From NCBI RefSeq assembly GCF_963576615.1, contig NC_088708.1:8990001-9054000 (forward strand): a DNA stretch of 64,000 nt. Reading direction: 5' to 3'. The DNA comes from Watersipora subatra (lineage: Eukaryota > Bryozoa > Gymnolaemata > Cheilostomatida > Watersiporidae). Both the position numbers and the translations under genes were made by a program. The notes under the pieces are model-generated. The model was given only the letters and a program-made list of their open reading frames with translations, did not search any database and was not told where the DNA came from. The number at the start of each line of letters is the position of its first letter. Positions within the stretch are counted from its first letter, which is position 1. Below, piece after piece: positions 35,901 through 43,100 of the stretch.

Positions 35901-36409
35901 GCATGCAGATTTTATTCTGTTAAGCTCGTACAACTATTAAGGGCAAAATCTAATATAATCCCTTGGATAGAGCATTAATGGGAGACCATGACATGATCTG
36001 GCATTGATAATTCAGAGGAAACTGGTAGTCTCGCCGTCTCATCACCAATACCGGTGGTTAAAGATGGAGATTAGGCTAACCCGACGCCTGTTGATGCTTG
36101 TCACCCAGTCAGTCGACAATGATTCTGTTGGCGGAATGCCCAGGGATTTTACTGCTTTAAATTTTGAGTAAAAACTGCTGCAATGAATGGTGAGAGATGT
36201 TCCTGTCATTACTATCAGACTGCAATGATGATCATAAATCTTGCCTTTTGATCTGAGTGTTGGCATAGCTACATTAAATAGCGGTACCTGTTGTCCTGCT
36301 CACTAGATTTGTGAGCGTTTGCTGCGTGTCGTTTGCTCCGGTGACGCTGGGAGCCGCTGCTGCGAGTGCTGCTCAGGTTATGGGTGTCTGACTCCTGTTG
36401 TTCAAGCAT
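8665..36409 (-). CDS. RHBDF1: iRhom: inactive rhomboid pseudoprotease (RHBDF1/2-like), 16 coding exons
   Basis: iRhoms are polytopic ER/Golgi proteins that escort ADAM17/TACE and regulate EGFR ligand trafficking. Sixteen exons, each with compatible phase, sum to 2952 nt (983 residues): 36288-36409, 36052-36177, 32717-32781, 31409-31557, 29016-29249, 28312-28428, 24094-24312, 20179-20374, 19575-19808, 18759-19034, 16699-16908, 15990-16148, 14459-14673, 13959-14145, 9420-9619, 8665-8907. Residues 1-540 are cytoplasmic (KRGTAKALGV near 130 matches the vertebrate SQSIRxGxA block), with a predicted helical/coiled stretch near 430-487. TM1 is about 546-568. The luminal iRhom homology domain follows (WIGP, FAPCMR, PCCYGYTGDC), then the rhomboid core. 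The GxSG loop is GAGG (855-858), with no serine, and the usual histidine of the later helix is Gln (about 909), so no protease activity is expected. Human iRhoms are about 855 residues; the excess lies mainly in exons 7-9. ATG 36409 has an in-frame TAG 21 nt upstream. The C-terminus is about 10 residues shorter than in vertebrates; a CAG/GTAGAG donor at the end leaves a further exon possible. The symbol is at family level only. Confidence 0.92.
9420..9619 (-). CDS. RHBDF1: iRhom exon 15 (pseudo-active-site loop)
   Basis: Phase-1 acceptor TTTGTAG, donor CCACAG/GTATGT. Encodes GLGGLMAGAALQP, then VGAGGAVSGLIG and VELFQSW, the most diagnostic iRhom block. Confidence 0.96.
10361..10445 (+). repeat. 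tRNA-derived SINE-like head
   Basis: GTGGCTGAATTGATTAG resembles a Pol III A box and GAGATCAAATC a B box, spaced as in a tRNA. The acceptor stem is not paired, so this looks like a SINE head. Located in iRhom intron 14. Confidence 0.45.
10598..10672 (-). repeat. tRNA-derived SINE-like head, opposite strand
   Basis: Read on the minus strand, TAGCCTTGTGGTTA (A-box-like) is followed by GCGAGTTCAAATCC (B-box-like). Stem pairing is too poor for a functional tRNA. Lies about 150 bases from an opposite-facing SINE-like head. Confidence 0.45.
10824..12071. repeat. Dispersed 1.2-kb repeat, copy 1
   Basis: Colinear with 17344-18468 apart from indels (notably extra sequence around 11650-11870). A 12-bp inverted repeat, CCCACGACCAAA at the left and TTTGGCCGTGGG at 12036-12047, suggests a non-autonomous DNA transposon. 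Both copies share about 24 further bases beyond the right repeat. No ORF. Lies in iRhom intron 14. Confidence 0.85.
12186..12449. repeat. Dispersed repeat, left half (split by a MITE)
   Basis: Matches 26083-26545 in order (CATTCTCTCTCCGTT..., ATATCTCATTTTTAC...). It resumes at 13257 after the Tigger-like MITE, so the MITE is the younger insertion. Confidence 0.75.
12450..13256. mobile_element. Tigger/pogo-like MITE, copy 1 (TA target site)
   Basis: Flanked by TA, with ends CAGTAGATGCTGTAAC and GGAGCGCATACTG. Colinear with the copy at 48284-49144, including internal blocks such as GGGTGAGTTTGGAAAGATC. No transposase ORF, so non-autonomous. It interrupts a dispersed repeat whose unoccupied relative is in this window near 26545. 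Lies in iRhom intron 14. Confidence 0.85.
13586..13655. repeat. Inverted repeat, short
   Basis: AAACAGCTTATAAAC and GTTTATAAGCTGTTT flank about 40 bases. Probably the ends of a short MITE or SINE fragment. Confidence 0.5.
13959..14145 (-). CDS. RHBDF1: iRhom exon 14
   Basis: Acceptor TTTTAACAG, donor AGTG/GTAAGC. Encodes YQQLWRLPLSLLYHHGF and EKLAGWIRMGIIYLVSG, matching YRLWLSLFLHAGI and EKLAGWHRIAIIYLLSG of vertebrate iRhoms. Confidence 0.95.
14459..14673 (-). CDS. RHBDF1: iRhom exon 13
   Basis: Acceptor TTCACTAG, donor AAAGAG/GTAAGC. Begins GDCILVSHAHCQFLFG and continues HCSQAGC, the end of the cysteine-rich luminal domain. A divergent acidic stretch (SNDILDGVIDIKE) replaces the short vertebrate linker before the core. 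Confidence 0.93.
14962..15655. mobile_element. Fold-back Mutator-like element with 9-bp target duplication
   Basis: Two arms of roughly 230-250 bases (14962-~15205 and ~15425-15655) are inverted copies of each other with few mismatches. The right arm carries a small extra duplication near 15470. Both ends read TAGCCTGTCTTGACAAACTG inward. The element is flanked by the identical 9-bp sequence GGAGTTGAC at 14953-14961 and 15656-15664. Long terminal inverted repeats with a 9-bp duplication are the hallmark of Mutator-like elements. No transposase. Lies in iRhom intron 12. Confidence 0.88.
15990..16148 (-). CDS. RHBDF1: iRhom exon 12
   Basis: Phase-1 acceptor TGTTACAG and donor ACAG/GTATTG. Joins to exon 13 to restore PCCYGYTGDC, which aligns with PCCIGTKGSC of vertebrate iRhoms. 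This junction confirms the gene model. Confidence 0.94.
16699..16908 (-). CDS. RHBDF1: iRhom exon 11
   Basis: Acceptor ATTGTAG, donor GGCAG/GTAACT. Encodes NIWIGPNEL, FGATFAPCMRFD and LGCCELFGIGAG, matching NFWIGP, LGAKFSPCMRQD and SACC of the luminal iRhom homology domain. Confidence 0.95.
17344..18468. repeat. Dispersed 1.1-kb repeat, copy 2
   Basis: Second copy of the repeat at 10824-12071, same orientation, in iRhom intron 10. Shares the 12-bp inverted ends with one mismatch at the left (CCCACAACCAAA) and TTTGGTCGTGGG at 18432-18443. Confidence 0.85.
18759..19034 (-). CDS. RHBDF1: iRhom exon 10 (first transmembrane helix)
   Basis: Donor CAT/GTGAGT, acceptor probably TCTCGTAG at 19035. 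A basic juxtamembrane stretch (GAKKRLKKIRAIFGEIG) precedes TYTPWFIFVVTALQALLITT, which matches PYFTYWVTFVQVLVTLIT. The 5' edge is chosen because it matches the phase-1 donor of exon 9. Confidence 0.88.
19575..19808 (-). CDS. RHBDF1: iRhom exon 9 (helical cytoplasmic segment)
   Basis: Acceptor TACTTGTAG, donor AAAG/GTGAGT, phase 1 on both sides. Encodes a lysine-rich patch then a long charged helix (YLKFLDYERN through VEIEEALKAAK). Placed in iRhom by phase and order; vertebrate iRhoms have no clear counterpart. Confidence 0.75.
20179..20374 (-). CDS. RHBDF1: iRhom exon 8
   Basis: Acceptor GATGCTAG, phase 0; donor ACACAG/GTAATA, phase 1. Encodes an acidic, polar segment with PNYELWGSEELVSEES. 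Assigned by phase and order only. A Tigger-like MITE starts 75 bases upstream of its acceptor. Confidence 0.7.
20449..21229. mobile_element. Tigger-like MITE (TA target site)
   Basis: Flanked by TA. Ends are CTGTGGAACCTTGGTTCTCG and, inverted, CAGTGGAACCTCGGTTCTCG, a TIR type common in pogo/Tigger families. Inner TIR-like blocks (CGGTTTTCGACC) recur. No complete transposase. Lies in iRhom intron 7, 75 bases from the exon 8 acceptor. Confidence 0.82.
21378..21482. repeat. Imperfect hairpin of repeated CAGGTGACTTGTGATGTAT units
   Basis: One copy of TTCAGGTGACTTGTGATGTA faces two inverted copies (at about 21425 and 21447), bounded by GTGCTTCTGCAC and GTGCAAAAGCAC. It would fold into a long stem. 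Lies in iRhom intron 7. Confidence 0.75.
21756..22645. repeat. Long-TIR repeat, copy 2 (complete)
   Basis: Arms of about 150 bases (21756-~21910 and ~22490-22645) are inverted copies starting TTTAAAGGTTGACTTGC. The interior and right arm match the repeat at 1-600. I could not find a convincing target-site duplication. No coding capacity. Lies in iRhom intron 7. Confidence 0.8.
24094..24312 (-). CDS. RHBDF1: iRhom exon 7
   Basis: Strong acceptor CAGTTCTTTTGCAG, donor AAGCAG/GTAACG, phase 0/0, 73 codons. Contains ISASPVPVMSGEF (compare HSASPVSPDG in human iRhom2) and a basic RVSRKRSSKS patch. Confidence 0.78.
24515..25666. mobile_element. TIR element (TA target) containing a nested hAT-like insertion
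   Basis: CCCTAGGACAC at the left end and GTGTCCTAGGG at the right are inverted repeats, each next to TA. Subterminal CGCGAAA/TTTCGCG motifs recur. The middle is occupied by the younger element at 24764-25501. Lies in iRhom intron 6. Confidence 0.78.
24764..25501. mobile_element. hAT-like MITE with 8-bp target duplication
   Basis: Ends CAGGCCCGTATTCCCTGG and, inverted, CAGGCCTGTATTCACTGG. Flanked by CGGTGAAC (24756-24763) and CAGTGAAC (25502-25509), an 8-bp duplication with one mismatch, as expected for hAT. Contains what may be a third element beginning ACAGTCAAACTCTGATAACTC. No transposase. Confidence 0.78.
26083..26580. repeat. Dispersed repeat, unoccupied relative of 12186-12449 plus 13257-13320
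   Basis: Carries the same blocks on both sides of the MITE insertion point, with no MITE between (AAATGTTGTTATAATTATG). In iRhom intron 6. Confidence 0.72.
27010..27098. repeat. AT-rich palindromic microsatellite
   Basis: A run of TATATAGTA / TACTATATA units arranged so that the left half is the inverse of the right half. It would cruciform readily. In iRhom intron 6. Confidence 0.85.
28312..28428 (-). CDS. RHBDF1: iRhom exon 6
   Basis: 39 codons, phase 0/0, donor CAGAAG/GTAATA. VIDHGADVNEEVYDSLL resembles the vertebrate EEDVVDGADTFDSSFF segment. Confidence 0.82.
28609..28985. repeat. 14-bp minisatellite with SpeI-type palindrome
   Basis: About 27 copies of GAGTCACTAGTCAA with small variants and an interleaved CAACATTCATTAGT type. 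ACTAGT recurs in most units. Lies in iRhom intron 5, about 30 bases from exon 5. Confidence 0.95.
29016..29249 (-). CDS. RHBDF1: iRhom exon 5
   Basis: Acceptor CTTCTTTTTATAG, donor GATGAG/GTGTGA, phase 0/0, 78 codons. A basic helical stretch (RLNQRLRSREIKAVNRAF), then a polar stretch ending SYINIDE. Confidence 0.78.
29738..31165 (-). mobile_element. Tc1-like transposon with perfect terminal inverted repeats
   Basis: 1428 bp, flanked by TA on both sides (29736-29737 and 31166-31167). The outermost 27 bases at each end (29738-29764 and 31139-31165) are perfect inverted repeats beginning CAGTGGTGTGCATAAAC. Carries one long transposase ORF on the minus strand. Sits in iRhom intron 4 in the same orientation as the host gene. 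Undecayed ends and an uninterrupted ORF suggest recent insertion. Confidence 0.97.
30097..31101 (-). CDS. Tc1 family transposase (DD34E)
   Basis: An uninterrupted ORF of 334 codons. It begins at a TTG at 31101; the first ATG is codon 9 (31077), giving about 326 residues. Codons 20-56 hold a helix-turn-helix followed by the GRPKKT AT-hook-like linker typical of Tc1. The catalytic triad is complete: Asp145 (FSDEST), Asp237 (QDDNAPCH) and Glu272 (SPDLNPIENLW), with 34 residues between the last two. Tc1 enzymes cut and paste at TA sites. The first helix of the DNA-binding domain looks short by about 15-20 residues, and an in-frame TGA lies just upstream of the ORF, so this copy may have lost its N-terminus by a frameshift. 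Otherwise full length (family about 340). Confidence 0.95.
   Translation of the reverse strand: MLSIFPPIMMPCQILYINLISRRCGCSQKAVYTAIKTWTSNGSLKPTYSAGRPKKTIREDWYLVQRSLADRHLNSTQLCKEIKDNRDIEIHPSTVRRRLLANGLKGCKARRKPLVSEKQRKCRLEWAKDKRFWTTAQWQRVLFSDESTFTIQNHSGNCSVRRRPGEEYSPACTLPTIKHPTGVMVWGCMTAFGVGRLSICEGMMNGDKYIKTMEDVMLPSARSLFTGNDQPWYYQDDNAPCHRAKRVKEWMTRSNMRVIDWPAQSPDLNPIENLWQRIGVIVSKDKPKTKRELIEEIIHAWHHIITPEELRKLVNSMPRRCQMVIKNKGWPIKY
31409..31557 (-). CDS. RHBDF1: iRhom exon 4
   Basis: Acceptor TATATTACAG, donor CCAGG/GTAAGT. SILSKAVKKKLKKIKRGTA then KALGV corresponds to the conserved SLSQSIRRGAAQWFGV block of vertebrate iRhom N-termini. Confidence 0.88.
32717..32781 (-). CDS. RHBDF1: iRhom exon 3
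   Basis: 65 nt between a TTGCTTGACAG acceptor and a weak AATG/GTTGGT donor. Arg/Gly-rich EPQRERDHATSGARGG. Phases match exons 2 and 4, which is the main support. Confidence 0.65.
33774..34108. mobile_element. Harbinger-like MITE (TTA target duplication)
   Basis: 335 bp. Ends AGCCTGGTTCCCAT and, inverted, AGCCTGGCTCTCAT, flanked by TTA on both sides (33771-33773, 34109-34111). The interior is unusually GC-rich for the window. A 3-bp TTA/TAA duplication fits PIF/Harbinger. Lies in iRhom intron 2. Confidence 0.75.
34767..34821. repeat. Perfect 25-bp inverted repeat with 5-nt loop
   Basis: 34767-34791 and 34797-34821 are exact reverse complements around the loop ATAAG (left arm core GGAATACAGACTACTGC). 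No target duplication or repeat family recognised. Lies in iRhom intron 2. Confidence 0.93.
36052..36177 (-). CDS. RHBDF1: iRhom exon 2
   Basis: Acceptor CATTCATTGCAG, donor CACCG/GTATTG. Contains SLGIPPTESL and RRRVSL, a basophilic-kinase/14-3-3-type site of the kind found in iRhom N-termini (inference). Completes the split Ser codon of exon 1. Confidence 0.75.
36288..36409 (-). CDS. RHBDF1: iRhom exon 1 (start codon)
   Basis: ATG at 36409 opens 40 codons plus two bases, rich in Ser, Arg and His (LSSTRSSGSQRHRSKRH), ending ACAACAG/GTACC. An in-frame TAG lies 21 nt upstream, so translation should begin here unless an upstream exon is spliced in. Confidence 0.8.
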
Positions 36410-36896
36410 TTTGTTTTTAGCTAGTAGCTATCTAGTAGTGTCTACAATGTATATATGGACTGTCACTCATTACAAGCTCTTGCGGAATTTCAGTTTATGG
36501 AAAAAATTTATTTGAAACATTGTTGCATTGCCTTATTTTTATTCTAAACAGTCAGTACTATAGCGGGGGCGTCTACAAGTAAATGATCTGAAAGTTTTTA
36601 TTGCACTGTCTATTACTAGTTCACCTGCGCCATTCATTCTTGAAACACTATTTTTATCAATAAAGTATCCCTAGTGGCCAGTACATAAATCTCTCCTCCC
36701 TCAGGAAACCGTGTTATTATATGGTAACATAGTGTTATTATATGGTAACATAGCTCATGCCTACTTGTCTAAGTTTTCTAATTTGAAGCATCGTATTTAT
36801 TATTTGCCAGCTTCAAGTATGAAATGTTTCATCTGTATCATGGATTGTTGCCAACAGCGTATCTGCTGTCTAGTTATAACTGTGGTTTGTTTTTAG

Positions 36897-37036
36897 AACA
36901 TTACGCAAGTGGTAGCGATGTGCTTCGCTAAAACGTGTCAAGTAAAGAAGCCAGTGCTCATCACGGCAGCTCTCAAAGACACGAGTAAAGAAATGGTTCA
37001 AGCTATCTGTCAAGAACTGTCAAAGCTGCAAAAGAG
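36897..37036 (+). CDS. Orphan exon-like ORF, plus strand
   Basis: After a TTTGTTTTTAG acceptor, 46 codons plus two bases stay open to an AAGAG/GTGACA donor. The peptide is helical and well composed (ITQVVAMCFAKTCQVKKPVL, then KEMVQAICQELSKLQK). A second candidate exon in matching phase follows at 38272-38310. Its helical pattern is loosely like the N-terminal domain of cyclin-D1-binding protein 1, but I could not find further exons, so no family is assigned. Confidence 0.4.
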
Positions 37037-39745
37037 GTGACACTGTCGTGTTGTCAAAGCTGCAGATACCTGATAGCAATGTCAAGGCCTTAAAATTCGC
37101 TTTCACAGTTAATCACTTCTGCTTTAGCGTAGGGGATTGGATAGGAACCAAATACTACGAGGAAATTATGCACTTTTTGGATATCGCATCAGCTTGTGAC
37201 GTGCGCGTACCCTGTTATTTAGCCACAAGTCATCAGCTCTGGTCAAATATTTGTCTCCCTCACATTTGGATGTCCTGGATAGCAGCGTTTTTTTATTGAT
37301 TATACATCTCAGGATGCCCGCCAGCCATTCTTTGTTCAGGGAGAATGCATAAGCAAAGCGAACCATTAGTAAACCATCAGAATGCAATAAGTGGCTGTAA
37401 TTCATATTATATAGCAGTCGTTTGATCCTCGCTCAATGTTGGCTATTACATACATTGCAGATGGCTTTCAGCTTCGAAACAAAATATATACATGTATGCC
37501 TTCTTTTAAGATGTCTTTAGTGGTTTACAGCTGCAGTAGTGTATATGCAAGGATGGTCAGTTATCAAGCTTATCTCAACTAAAAAAAACATTAATGTTGC
37601 ATACCCGGTCTGTATTATCAGATTTCTTGTACAGATATGGAACTAACTGGGCAAAAATCAAAGTATTAAAAGTTAACATGTGACCAAAAAATTTGTTTTC
37701 AATTTTTAATGTGACTAATTAGATAGGCATAAGAGGTTTAAAATAATGAAATTAAAATTGACTTCTACTAGAAGTCAAATTTCAAACTTTCGGTTTTGAA
37801 CAAGATTAGTAGAACAGATGATAAATCGACAGGATTGATGTAGTTTATGTAAGCTTTTCGAATTTTGAAGACCGCTGTCTACCAGCTAGATCTTTCTTGT
37901 TACAAACTTGTTACAGACTTTCTCCAACTCCTGACATCTGTTATAACAACGTCTCAGTCATGTGAGTTTAATTCATCTTTCATGTAACTGCCACAAGATG
38001 GTGTCCAAAATACTTGTCACGGCGAGAATATAATTGTCTTTTGGTAACCATTGGCTGAATTTTACGTAGCTTACTATCTCTGCGCCTGTCAACAGAACCT
38101 AAGCTGGAGTTTTTCAGAGTGATTCATGTGTATTAACTCAAGCTCAAGCTTCTCCTAGACAACAACTGTTAATCCTTCGTGTCAACACAACAGCCACTCA
38201 GATTATGTATTGGAGATGTCATAGCATGAGCTCGGCACTCAAGACCATCAATTCACTCTTCGATGTTTGGATTTCCTTTCAGCATTTTGGATTTTGTCAA
38301 TTTTTATGACTCAGTATGGTATGTAGTGGTTTGGCATTCTACACTCTTGCACCGTATTCTAGCAACTTTGTGTTCCACTAGTGTAAATCACTCACTATCG
38401 ATGGCTGCAGTCTCATTTACTTTGCATAGTTGTTTGCTTAACTTGTTCGGCGCTTTGGTATTTCAATTGTTAACAAATTTGATGATCTTTTGCAACTTTT
38501 TATTATCTGGATAATAAGCTTACGAGGACATCTGTGCACAATCATTGACTTTATCTGAATAATCAGCTTGCAGTATGCTCAAATTAGGATACCTGTCGAC
38601 ATTAGTCACTGTTTTCCCAGCGAACAGTTTCGAGTTGTCGATTTAGCTTTGCATATTAATGATTGCTGGTGATATGCTTTCCCAACCGACTAAATGTTAC
38701 CAAAGATACATGTACTGTAATTTTATCGCCCATTCCCAAGACTGGTTATGGCAGTTGCATTCAACAAGAGTATAGCTGATCAACCAGTTTGTTTGTATAT
38801 ATGTATCTATATACACACCGCCTTATCTGTAGGGTTATAACAGAGGTAAACTAATACTGTTAAACGGAAGAGTTGTATTAATGGGTGTATTGATTATTCC
38901 AGAACTTGCCATGTTAGGGCAGACAAGTGCCACACATGTCTGCGCAAAATTATAAGGCACTGCTTAGTATCAATCTTGTTCATTTATGCAACATGACATG
39001 CTGGTAGTTTGTAGGAATTAGTCTGATATTAATGCTTTTATTCGACTAACAGGTAGGGTATTGCATGTAAAAGGATATGACAGGTGTACTTGTAAAAAGC
39101 AGCTCCTAGCTGCAATATTTCAACCTGCATTGCTGGATTGTCATAACGTGTCTCACGAACCACAAGAAAATAACTACTGCATTACTTCTATAGCTATACA
39201 GAGTGTAATGTGTTATGTAAAACAAGTATTATTTTTGCGACATTTTGTCAAAAAACCGTACTATATTATTTGATGAGCTTGTATGTACATGAATAGCTTG
39301 CAATTAAACGAACAATCTCGTGGCACATTTAGCAATAGAATGATTACAACAACAACGATTGTAATTGTATGTCAAGCAGGTTGACCATTCGTTATAGTCG
39401 AAGCCGACAATGACATAACAAAAATTGTCCATATAAACTAGATGATTGTCAAAGGTAAAAAAAAACATCGAATGACGATGATGAGGCTTAACTGTAGCAG
39501 TCATAGCACATCTATATACTGTCACCTCACCTGTTGGATGGCACAAAGTTACAATGCGATGAAAACAACAATGTTTAGCGACGTGCAAAAATGCTAACAC
39601 CATCATAGGCAATACTGGTGGTCCGACGGTGTCAGGTCTTTTAACAGAATTTGATCGCACTACACCTCCACTTCGGCCCTTGTGTATAAATCATCCCATA
39701 CTTGAGATTCCGATGTATTACGGACACCCGGCTGATCTTAAAAAC
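37037..39745. other. Gene-poor stretch
   Basis: One possible exon (38272-38310, TTTCCTTTCAG acceptor, TATG/GTATGT donor, ILDFVNFYDSV) that would fit the exon at 36897-37036 in phase. Otherwise nothing supportable. Confidence 0.4.
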
Positions 39746-39813
39746 TCATTTATTGTTCTCTTCCGTTAGCTCGGATTCACCCTGTGCTGCCGCACCGTTA
39801 CTATTACTTGCCC
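39746..39813 (-). CDS. PKIA: PKI coding exon 2 (terminal)
   Basis: Acceptor CTGTGATTGCAG, phase 1, 21 codons and TGA. Encodes a low-complexity acidic tail (ASNSNGAAAQGESELTEENN). Confidence 0.88.
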
Positions 39814-40146
39814 CTGCAATCACAGAAAAGTTACATGAATGTTTGGCATCAGGCATTGAATGAACAACTGTAGAAGTAATCTCAGCAAAATATCTTATTT
39901 GATGTATGACTGCTCTGAAATTTATCCGCTCTAGTTAATCCAAACAGCACTAAAATCCAACACATAAGAGTATATCTGCTAACCGGAAACAGTTTGGAGC
40001 TTCTGCAGAGCTGCTGTAACATCTGTCGTTCCACATGATGCATGCGATGAGCTGAATACATCAGGTAGCGCATTCCGACGGCCGGTACGTCCTGCTCTGG
40101 CAAATTCCTCTATGATTTTTCCACTTTCTACTTCATGGTTAGACAT
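39746..40146 (-). CDS. PKIA: cAMP-dependent protein kinase inhibitor (PKI)
   Basis: PKI binds the free catalytic subunit of protein kinase A as a pseudosubstrate and carries it out of the nucleus. Two coding exons (39984-40146 and 39746-39813) join in phase 1 to give 76 residues, the same length as human PKI alpha. Residues 15-28 read EFARAGRTGRRNAL: the RTGRRNA pseudosubstrate is intact, with Ala at the phospho-acceptor position, and the upstream Phe that docks on the kinase is present. The nuclear export segment (VTAALQKLQTV, about 43-53) is weaker than the vertebrate LALKLAGLDI. The C-terminus is Ser/Gly/Glu-rich, as in the family. Translation should start at the ATG at 40146; the 5' UTR lies in or beyond the sequence to the right. 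Symbol given at family level. Confidence 0.92.
39984..40146 (-). CDS. PKIA: PKI coding exon 1
   Basis: 54 codons plus one base, ATG to TTTCCG/GTTAGC. Holds the whole inhibitory and export region. Confidence 0.92.
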
Positions 40147-40189
40147 GTCACATACTACGCCTACACGGCTTGTGGGGCTGCAACACAAA

Positions 40190-43100
40190 CCTGTCTTATA
40201 CTACCACCATTAGAGCTGCTCTATGAAAGCATTGGCAGTCACTAACTACACAACGTACCTGACTACGCCTTAACCTTAGGCTGACTGCGGTGAAAGCTAG
40301 CATGCAAATAATTACTACTGGTACTCTTAGGGCATATCCTGTCAGCATCAACCGTCCCAAAGTCTATGCTATGAAAGGATCGTGGTAATCAATAAACATA
40401 ATTGCCTCTTGAAAATTCAAGCCAATCCAACAGCCACGACTCCCCACCATCTCTTCCACGCCTGATCAATAGTTTATTATAGGAAGGCAAATATGTGACT
40501 ATTTGAACCACTCCATAGCAAACTAGCGAGTCACTTATCCTCATGAGAGCAGAGCTAACCTTTCAGTTTCATTATGACAACCAAAACATACTTACATCAA
40601 GTCAAAGAGCATGATAAGTCGTAGCCAATTTACATACAGTAATGGATCAAGCTTATGGCGTATCTGTTATATAGCTCAATTGAACAACAATGCATACTGA
40701 TTGGCTAACTATACCAGCCATGTATGACGCAGATAAATGATTTCAAGCGTCAATGCATAGGGTCATAAAAAATTCAACACCGCATTACAGTAGATTTTGC
40801 ATGCATGGTTAACTAAAGAACTACTTGGTGATTAGAATCATTGTGAAGAGATTATCGTTTCTGATTTCTCAAACATGCACACGGAAATGAGATGAATGGT
40901 ACAAAATTCGCAAGCCCACATGAGAATTACCAACCTGCCAATAGCATGACACACATAGTTCCGATGCTTTGTAACAAATACTCGGCAACAGGACCTTCTA
41001 GTAAACTAGAACTAAAAACACTGCTAATACACTAATTAAAAATGGGGTACAAACTTATCACTACTTCTCAAAGGCTGCCTGTTATACTTTTATTTCCTAC
41101 TTGTGAGTGCTAATACTGTTCTAGCAATGGAAATTCTAGGAAGCACAAGTACATTCGAAAAGTTGTTTTGTTCTTCACTTACAGGAAGCTTAATTTATGC
41201 TGAGTGCGATTGCAAATAGTATCTAATGGTGTAGTCCGAAGAAAGCATTTTATGCAAATAATGCCAGCTAGGTCAATGCTAGCGTGCCACATGTAACTTT
41301 TCCAAAGTGTGACACATTATAAAAGTTAATTTAATGATTTCTTAAACACCAATACCAAACATTTTATTGATTACAAGTGAATGTAAGCAAGAACTGAAAC
41401 TACATGCGCAGCTGGTAAGATTCAGCAGAGCAGCGATAGTGGTTCAAAAACAAATGGATGCCAACAACATTCTACTACCTACATCTACTAGAGAGATTAC
41501 CTACTGGTAAGCCTTCAGGGCAGCAGAAAATCGCAACGGGTGCAACGTCTACCCTACATACGGGTGCAACGTCTACCCTACATACGCTTGCTGGACAAGA
41601 ATGCTTTTAAATGAGCACGCGTGTAATATCCTACAGCTGTAGTGATCTTTTTCTCTGTCACACTGGCCGGCTACATCCGCTAGAAATGACCTTTTCATGA
41701 ATGATTTAGTAGGCTAGGACAGAAAATCTATACATCACGTTTTAGTAACACTGCACCATAATCACTTAACCACTAATGTAACCAGCAAGTAAATGTATGT
41801 TGGACAGCGATGCATAAGGCATTGAATTATGGATGTAAGAATGGAGAGCAGGAGTCTTCTCTCTGTAACTTTTGTAGACTATAAACCCAATATAACCAAC
41901 AATATAAAGCAATGAGGCGCGAGTGATTTATGCATTTTCATATTTATAACCTCATCAGACAATTTAAACTATGAATCAGTATGAATTTAACATTCTTCAA
42001 AATAACTTCTACATATGCTCGACAGAAAAATTGAGCGCTGTGTAGCAAAAGCAATGTGTGATTAGTACATGCTAAAATTGGATTTTATTGCATTGAATAA
42101 ATAGTAACTACAGCCTTACTTTTTAATCTTTCATCCTTCACAAAGCAAGTTAGTAAACAAGTTTTACTTTTCTAATAAACTCAATTCCTATGAATTACAC
42201 CTCCATTCAGCTTATACCCGAGTGATTGGACATTGCACTAACAACGTTACATAGAATTGTGTATTGTGGATATAAATAAAAATTTGCAGTTTGTGAATAG
42301 ATAGATTTTCAATACAAAGCAGTATGAATAAACAAGAAATTCGAGCTGTGACGCAAAGCCGTACAAGCATATGTTAATACTATAAATTCTAAAGATAGTA
42401 GATATTATGACCAAGCAGGCTTACTATCAGACTATGAAGCCCTTGGCATCGACTCATATCCATCCATGCGTTATGCATACTTCTAGATTCCTAACCCATT
42501 TACATTTATTGGTTTATATGGCAGCTTTATACCAAGCCAGACCTGAATGTTCAGGTCTATTAAGAAGCTGATTGTCCTAGACCTGAGCTATGCCACTTGC
42601 TGCTCTGCAAAGGCTTGTTTTACCAATATAATGGTCAATAACCCGTTAGGCGCAATTCTTGCTCCTCGCAGTTTAATATCTATGCACGTAATGTCATAAT
42701 CAGCTGGGTGTTTGCTATTTCGCATAGTCAAACTATCACAACATTTATCGAAAGACCAATAGCAATATGTGTATTGACTAATCTGTGTATAGCGTATATC
42801 AAGCACATGTTTAAACCACGTGAGTGAAGTCATTTTTAAGTAAACGCAGGGTAAGCTTGTATAATTAAATGCTTAGGTGTAAAATTTTACATTCCAAAAG
42901 CACCTTTAGATAAAACATCAGCAGCTCTTCTAAATACATGCAAAACAACTCCAATCTCTAAACATTCGAATACTCTTGTTGATATATAATTCCTATTGAC
43001 TGTAATGAGAGACTGGATAAACCATGAGGGCACCCGTATGCCACTTTGGAATGATAGACCATGATAAAATTCAGTCTGTGGTGAACTACCTTATTACAGA

